A DNA stretch of 64,000 nucleotides from Paraburkholderia fungorum (GTDB taxonomy: Bacteria; Pseudomonadota; Gammaproteobacteria; Burkholderiales; Burkholderiaceae). Shown here in pieces: positions 60,071 through 64,000 of this stretch (within the stretch, counting starts at the first letter, position 1; each line of letters begins with the position of its first letter). The notes under the pieces were generated by a model that did no database searches, was not told the DNA's origin, and saw only the letters and a list, made by a program, of their open reading frames with translations. The position numbers were made by a program, and so were the translations under genes. The stretch covers positions 124,001-188,000 of the forward strand of contig NZ_CADFGE010000004.1 of NCBI RefSeq assembly GCF_902833645.1, given 5' to 3'.

Positions 60071-60085
60071 ATTTACAGCGTAAAT
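60071..60085. promoter_or_regulatory. Candidate TetR operator
   Basis: ATTTAC-AGC-GTAAAT is a perfect palindrome just upstream of the TetR gene, of the size and symmetry seen at TetR-type sites. Confidence 0.55.
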
Positions 60086-60100
60086 GAATTAGGCACAATA

Positions 60101-60124
60101 AAGCGGCCGTTCAGGCGGCCGCTT
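60101..60124 (-). terminator. Hairpin after the small conserved gene
   Basis: AAGCGGCCG (60101-60109) pairs with CGGCCGCTT (60116-60124), loop TTCAGG. On the minus strand it is followed by TATTGT, a weak T-rich tail. Confidence 0.55.
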
Positions 60125-60138
60125 CAAAAGCCAGCGTA

Positions 60139-60348
60139 TTACGAAAAACGTTTAATGGCACGAAGTGCGCTGTCGCCGCTTTCAGTCACGCGCCATTGTT
60201 CGTTGCCCGATGCGAGCCGTTCGAGCTGCACCAACTGGCGTTCCAGCAGGGCATCGAGCTCATCTCGCTCCATGTCGACTTGATTGGGGGCGTCCTTGAC
60301 GAGCAACAACGTGGCGAATTCATGCGGACTCAGCATCGTTCTCTCCAT
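60139..60348 (-). CDS. Small conserved hypothetical protein (possible winged-helix)
   Basis: A 69-residue protein of alternating helices and strands. The segment LDALLERQLVQLERLASGNE followed by QWRVTESGDSALRAIKRFS looks like the second half of a winged helix, with the common ending TESGDSAL (compare TxxGxxxL at the end of many winged-helix domains). No function can be named. ATG 60348 or ATG 60336 (MLSPHEF) could be the start; codon use resembles neighbouring genes. Confidence 0.6.
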   Translation of the reverse strand: MERTMLSPHEFATLLLVKDAPNQVDMERDELDALLERQLVQLERLASGNEQWRVTESGDSALRAIKRFS

Positions 60349-60642
60349 GTCAAGCTAACGCGGACGGCCTTGCCGGCGACTGGCACGATGCCAGTGAAGT
60401 CCGCTAGAGGATCAGGCGGGAGGTACGGCTCATACACACAGGGTCACTGCCAGCGCGCCGCGTAGCGCGGAACGGACGCTGGGGAACTGGAGTGTAGTCA
60501 ACCGCCAGACAAACACCAAAGGGGCCCCAGTAAATTTTCCCTTTGACAATTGGGACCCTCACAGGCGGTTTGGGGCAGCGGTCAGATCCTTGATTTCACT
60601 CGAAGTTTTGCGTGCACTGCAACATGGCCGAAGACACCTGGA
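60349..60642. other. Intergenic stretch between small gene and glpR
   Basis: About 294 bases without a convincing gene. It contains the partial inverted repeat at 60521-60559 (described separately) and ends at the glpR stop. I see no RNA gene. Confidence 0.4.
60521..60559. repeat. Imperfect inverted repeat, possible IS-end scar
   Basis: GGGGCCCCAGT (60521-60531) and ATTGGGACCCT (60549-60559) are related as inverted repeats at 8 of 11 positions, around an AT-rich core with TTTGACA. The look is that of a degraded IS terminus or a small hairpin. Inference only. Confidence 0.3.
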
Positions 60643-61422
60643 TCACTCGGCGACATACACCTGGCAGTTGGCGGCGGCGAGCGTTTCGTTCATCTCGGCG
60701 GGTGGCGCGGCGTCGGTGAAAAGCGCGTCGATCTGGTCGAGATGACCCTGGCGGACGAGTGCCGGGCGGCCGAATTTGGAGTTGTCGGCGGCGAGAAACA
60801 CGGTGCGCGCGTGCTGGATGATCGCCTCGGCCACGCGCACTTCGCGGGTGTCGAAATCGCGCAGCGTGCCGTCCGTTTCAATGCTCGACGTGCCGATGAT
60901 CGCGAAGTCCACCTTGAACTGCCGGATAAAGTCGATCGCCAGTTCGCCGACAATGCCCTTGTCCCATGGCCGCACGATCCCGCCCGTCACCAGCACTTCG
61001 CAATCCGGATAGCCGCTCATCATGCTGGCGACGTTCAGATTGTTGGTGATCACGCGTAGGCCGCGATGCCGGTTGAGCGCTCGTGCGACTTCCTCGGTGG
61101 TGGTGCCGAGATTGATGAAGAGGGACGCCTGGTCGGGAATGTGAGTGGCCACTAGCGCCGCGATGCGCCGCTTCTCTTCATGGAACATCCGTTGACGCGC
61201 CGTGTACGAGACATTCTCGGAGCTGGTCGGCAGACTGGCGCCGCCGTGATAACGGCGCAGCAGGTTCATGTCGGCGAGCCAGTTGACGTCGCGGCGGATC
61301 GTCTGCGGCGTCACGTCGAAGTGGGCCGCGAGGTCGTCCACGGTCACGAAGCCGTCGCGTTGCACCCACTCCAGCAGTTCCTGTTGCCGGGCGTTGAGAG
61401 TCAGGCGGGGGTCTCGGGTCAT
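60643..61422 (-). CDS. glpR: DeoR family glycerol-3-phosphate regulon repressor
   Basis: DeoR-type repressor of 259 residues. The N-terminal HTH is FVTVDDLAAHFDVTPQTIRR and the C-terminal DeoR sensor domain carries LGTTTEEVARAL and FLAADNSKFGRPA. It should respond to glycerol 3-phosphate and control glpD-K-F. I prefer ATG 61422 (MTRDPRLTLNARQQ); an in-frame ATG 61452 would add ten residues. Directly repeated GTCTCGGGTC units straddle the start region. It is upstream of the glp group on the same strand. Confidence 0.93.
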   Translation of the reverse strand: MTRDPRLTLNARQQELLEWVQRDGFVTVDDLAAHFDVTPQTIRRDVNWLADMNLLRRYHGGASLPTSSENVSYTARQRMFHEEKRRIAALVATHIPDQASLFINLGTTTEEVARALNRHRGLRVITNNLNVASMMSGYPDCEVLVTGGIVRPWDKGIVGELAIDFIRQFKVDFAIIGTSSIETDGTLRDFDTREVRVAEAIIQHARTVFLAADNSKFGRPALVRQGHLDQIDALFTDAAPPAEMNETLAAANCQVYVAE

Positions 61423-61763
61423 GTGTCTCGGGTCGTGGGTTTTTATCGGCATGCCCCGCCAACAGCGCGAAAAGTCGAGCCGGAAAACGGGTCATGCGTG
61501 AACGAGGGTGAGCGTATTGTAAGACCATCGCACGTCTTGTCTGCCAACTCGTGCGTCATGGTTCGGATCCTCAGCGACCCGGCAGCGAGCTATTCAGATC
61601 ATTTGTGCATTTATTCATTTGATAAATGAATTTGTTTTTTGTGCCGGATCGCGCTGCAATCCAAGGTTCCGCGTGTTACCCGCGTGTTACCTGAGTCTTA
61701 CCCGTTTCCCATGGCTTCCGGCGTTTAAGAACACGCCGGGCCACGCTTTCGAGAGTGTTCGAC
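61423..61763. other. Divergent intergenic region, glpR / ggt-like gene
   Basis: This gap of 341 bases holds the direct repeats near the glpR start, a perfect 19-base palindrome at 61613-61631 (described separately) and an AT-rich stretch after it. No coding sequence is supported, and no sharp -35/-10 pair stands out. Confidence 0.45.
61613..61631. promoter_or_regulatory. Perfect 19-base palindrome upstream of ggt-like gene
   Basis: ATTCATTT-GAT-AAATGAAT lies about 133 bases upstream of the gamma-glutamyltransferase start and 190 bases upstream of glpR on the other strand. Unassigned operator candidate. Confidence 0.5.
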
Positions 61764-63401
61764 ATGACTGGCTTCAACTGGCAAAACCCCTATCCGACGC
61801 CGCGTCTGCCCGTATTCGCGCGCAACATCGTTTCCACTTCGCATCCGCTCGCCGCGCAAGCCGGGCTGCGGATGCTGTGGAAAGGCGGCAATGCCGTCGA
61901 CGCGGCGATCGCGGCGGCAGCGGCCATCACGGTGGTTGAACCGGTGTCTTGCGGCCTTGGCGGCGACGCGTTCGCGCTGGTATGGGACGGCAAGAAACTG
62001 CATGGTCTGAATGCGTCGGGCGTCTCGCCGGCGGCGTGGAATGTCGATTACTTCAAGCGCAAGTACGGCGAAGAAGATGGTCTCGCGAAGCAACCCAAGC
62101 GCGGTTGGGACGCAGTGACGGTGCCCGGCGTGATTGCCGGCTGGGAAGCGCTGCATCAGAAATTCGGTTCGCTGCCGTTCGCCGATCTGATGGAGCCGGC
62201 GATCGAAATCGCCGAACGCGGTCATGCGGTGGCGAGCATCGTCGCTTATAAATGGGCGGCGGCGGTACCGGAACTGAAGGACCTGCCGGGCTTCGCGCAA
62301 ACCTTCATGCCGCGCGGCCGCGCGCCGGAAGTGAGCGAACTGGTGCGCTTTCCCGGTCACGCGAAGACGCTGCGCAAGCTGGCTGAACAAGGCCCGCGTG
62401 CGTACTACGAAGGCGAGATCGCCGAACAGATCGCGGCGTTTGCGCGTGAAGGCGGCGGTGCGTTGACCCTCGACGATCTGCGCAACTACAAGGCGGATTG
62501 GGTCGAGCCGATCGGCAAGGATTATCGCGGCTACACCGTGCATGAGATTCCGCCGAACGGCCAGGGCATCGCGGCGCTGATCGCGCTGGGCATCCTCGAA
62601 AAGTTCGACGTGAAGGAACTGGCTGTCGACAACATCGAGTCGCAGCATTTGCAGATCGAAGCGATGAAGCTGGCGTTCGCCGACGTCTACCGTTACGTGG
62701 CCGATCCGCGTTCGATGGACGTCACCCCGGAGCAGATGCTCGACGACGCGTACCTCACGTCGCGCGCGAAGCTGATCGACCACAAGCGGGCCACGCAGTT
62801 CGACTTCGGCATGCCGAAGGCCGGCGGCACAATCTACATGTCGGTGGCGGACGAGCGCGGCATGATGGTCAGCTTCATCCAGTCGAACTACATGGGCTTC
62901 GGCTCGGGCATCGTGGTGCCGGACAGCGGCATCGCGATGCAGAACCGCGGCTGCGGCTTCTCGATGGACCCGAAGTCGCCGAACGTGGTGGAAGGCGGCA
63001 AGCGGCCGTTCCACACCATCATCCCGTCGTTCCTCACCCAGCAGGTGGACGGCAAGCAGGAAGCGGTGATGAGCTTCGGCGTGATGGGCGGCGACATGCA
63101 GCCGCAAGGCCATCTGCAATCGATCGTGCGGATGCTCGACTACGGTCAGCAGCCGCAGGCCGCCTGCGACGCACCGCGCTGGAAGGTCAACCGGGACTTC
63201 ACGATCGATATCGAATCGACGCTCAATCCGAAGACCGCCGAGGCGTTGCAGAAGCTGGGCCACACGATCAAGTCGGTCGACGATCCGTACATGGACTTCG
63301 GCTCGGGCCAGTACATCTGGAAGCTCGACCGTAACGATCCGGAGCGCGGCTACGTGGCGGCGAGCGATAGCCGTCGCGACGGGCTGGCAGCCGGCTTCTG
63401 A
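61764..63401 (+). CDS. Gamma-glutamyltransferase family protein
   Basis: Ntn-hydrolase of 545 residues from the Ggt family. The autoprocessing Thr is Thr356 in KAGGTIYMSVADERG, the new N-terminal nucleophile. GGNAVDAAIAAA and CGLGGDAFALVWDG are family signatures, and GSGIVVPDSGI replaces the usual NNEMDDF loop region. No signal peptide is seen, so it may be cytoplasmic; acylase or peptide roles are possible. I chose ATG 61764 over GTG 61755 on spacing from GAGAG. An MHS transporter gene follows 209 bases later. Confidence 0.88.
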   Translation: MTGFNWQNPYPTPRLPVFARNIVSTSHPLAAQAGLRMLWKGGNAVDAAIAAAAAITVVEPVSCGLGGDAFALVWDGKKLHGLNASGVSPAAWNVDYFKRKYGEEDGLAKQPKRGWDAVTVPGVIAGWEALHQKFGSLPFADLMEPAIEIAERGHAVASIVAYKWAAAVPELKDLPGFAQTFMPRGRAPEVSELVRFPGHAKTLRKLAEQGPRAYYEGEIAEQIAAFAREGGGALTLDDLRNYKADWVEPIGKDYRGYTVHEIPPNGQGIAALIALGILEKFDVKELAVDNIESQHLQIEAMKLAFADVYRYVADPRSMDVTPEQMLDDAYLTSRAKLIDHKRATQFDFGMPKAGGTIYMSVADERGMMVSFIQSNYMGFGSGIVVPDSGIAMQNRGCGFSMDPKSPNVVEGGKRPFHTIIPSFLTQQVDGKQEAVMSFGVMGGDMQPQGHLQSIVRMLDYGQQPQAACDAPRWKVNRDFTIDIESTLNPKTAEALQKLGHTIKSVDDPYMDFGSGQYIWKLDRNDPERGYVAASDSRRDGLAAGF

Positions 63402-63610
63402 ACGACTTAAGCGAAGCGCGGCGCCGCGTGGGCGGCGGCCGCGTCTCGTTGCCGCCGTCGACGATGCATGTCGCATTGTCGTGAGGCGGACCGATCAGGC
63501 AATTAAAGCAGGGCGTCACGCACAACCGCAATGGACTGCGCGCGACAGCCGGGCGTCGAGTGCCTCGAGCGCTTGCAGCGCGTCAAATATCAGGCAGGGC
63601 AGGAGACATC

Positions 63611-64000
63611 ATGAACACCCCCGCGTCGCAACCCGCGACAGCTTCTCCCCATTCCACGTCCGCGCCGCTTTCCAAAGCGATGGTGCGGCGTATCGTGTTT
63701 TCGTCGTCGGTCGGCAATGCGCTCGAGTGGTTCGACTTTCTGGTCTATGGCTACTTTGCGACGATCATCGCGAAACAGTTCTTTCCGATGCATGACGAGT
63801 GGCTCTCGACGCTGCTCGCCATTGCAACCTTCGGCATCTCTTTCCTGATGCGGCCGTTGGGCGCCATCGTGCTGGGCATGTACGGCGACCGCAAGGGCCG
63901 CAAGGCGGCGCTCACGCTCGCGATCGCGCTGATGATGGTCGGCACCTTCACGATGGCCGTGATGCCGCCGTATGCGTCGATCGGTCTCGCGGCGCCCGTG
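63611..64000 (+). CDS. MHS-type MFS transporter (partial, 3' end beyond window)
   Basis: First 130 residues of a major facilitator of the metabolite:H+ symporter family. The start MNTPASQPATASPHSTSAPL is followed by VGNALEWFDFLVYGYFATII, then LMRPLGAIVLGMYGDRKGRKAAL, the MHS signature with GDRxGRK. Family members import dicarboxylates, proline, betaine or similar. AGGAG at 63601-63605 supports ATG 63611. Substrate unknown; linkage with the ggt-like gene suggests uptake of its substrate or product. Confidence 0.9.
   Translation, partial: MNTPASQPATASPHSTSAPLSKAMVRRIVFSSSVGNALEWFDFLVYGYFATIIAKQFFPMHDEWLSTLLAIATFGISFLMRPLGAIVLGMYGDRKGRKAALTLAIALMMVGTFTMAVMPPYASIGLAAPV

Overview
The window looks like a chromosomal segment of a Burkholderia-type betaproteobacterium, most likely Paraburkholderia. 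It is GC-rich, and neighbour blocks such as miaB-phoH-ybeY-corC-lnt, dusB-fis-purH, rplM-rpsI-erpA and an FMN-riboswitch-controlled ribB fit that group. The assignment rests on gene content and order as I know them, not on a database search. Nearly all of the window is intact, tightly packed core genome. I see no prophage, CRISPR array, tRNA gene or complete insertion sequence.

Layout. 1-5.6 kb: Entner-Doudoroff and gluconate block (hexR cut by the left edge, divergent edd-eda, gluconate permease, gluconokinase), with two HexR-like operators between hexR and edd. 5.7-14.3 kb: a methyltransferase, purB, a HypT-like LysR regulator, glutamate dehydrogenase and the gltIJKL glutamate/aspartate ABC importer. 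14.3-18.4 kb: a class II amidotransferase, pyrC, a DUF3025 gene, the RNase P RNA and an OsmC protein. 18.5-25.8 kb: the most accessory-looking stretch. It holds a predicted small RNA with a perfect upstream palindrome and an anti-Shine-Dalgarno loop, a lone fimbrial usher lacking its C-terminal domains, a DUF1090 protein, and a BvgAS/EvgAS-like two-component system.

26-42 kb: translation, wall recycling and recombination genes (rplM-rpsI, erpA, anmK, tyrS-dtd, a histidine phosphatase, ruvC and ruvAB separated by an oppositely oriented RhtB-type exporter, purH, fis, dusB, a UbiH-type monooxygenase, pepP, a GST). 42-49 kb: miaB-phoH-ybeY-[chaC]-corC-lnt. 49-54 kb: a LysR regulator divergent from a VOC protein and an MFS exporter, an XRE-cupin regulator, the FMN riboswitch with ribB, and a HAD phosphatase. 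54-61.5 kb: glycerol utilisation (glpD, glpK, glpF, then the HAD gene, with glpR upstream) plus a small lipoprotein and a TetR regulator. 61.7-64 kb: a gamma-glutamyltransferase and an MHS-type transporter cut by the right edge.

The blocks form carbon and nitrogen modules: sugar acids to pyruvate and glyceraldehyde 3-phosphate, glycerol to dihydroxyacetone phosphate, and glutamate uptake plus deamination. Each has a local regulator with a visible candidate operator. The strongest candidate for something undescribed is the small RNA locus at 18571-18730 beside the solitary truncated usher.
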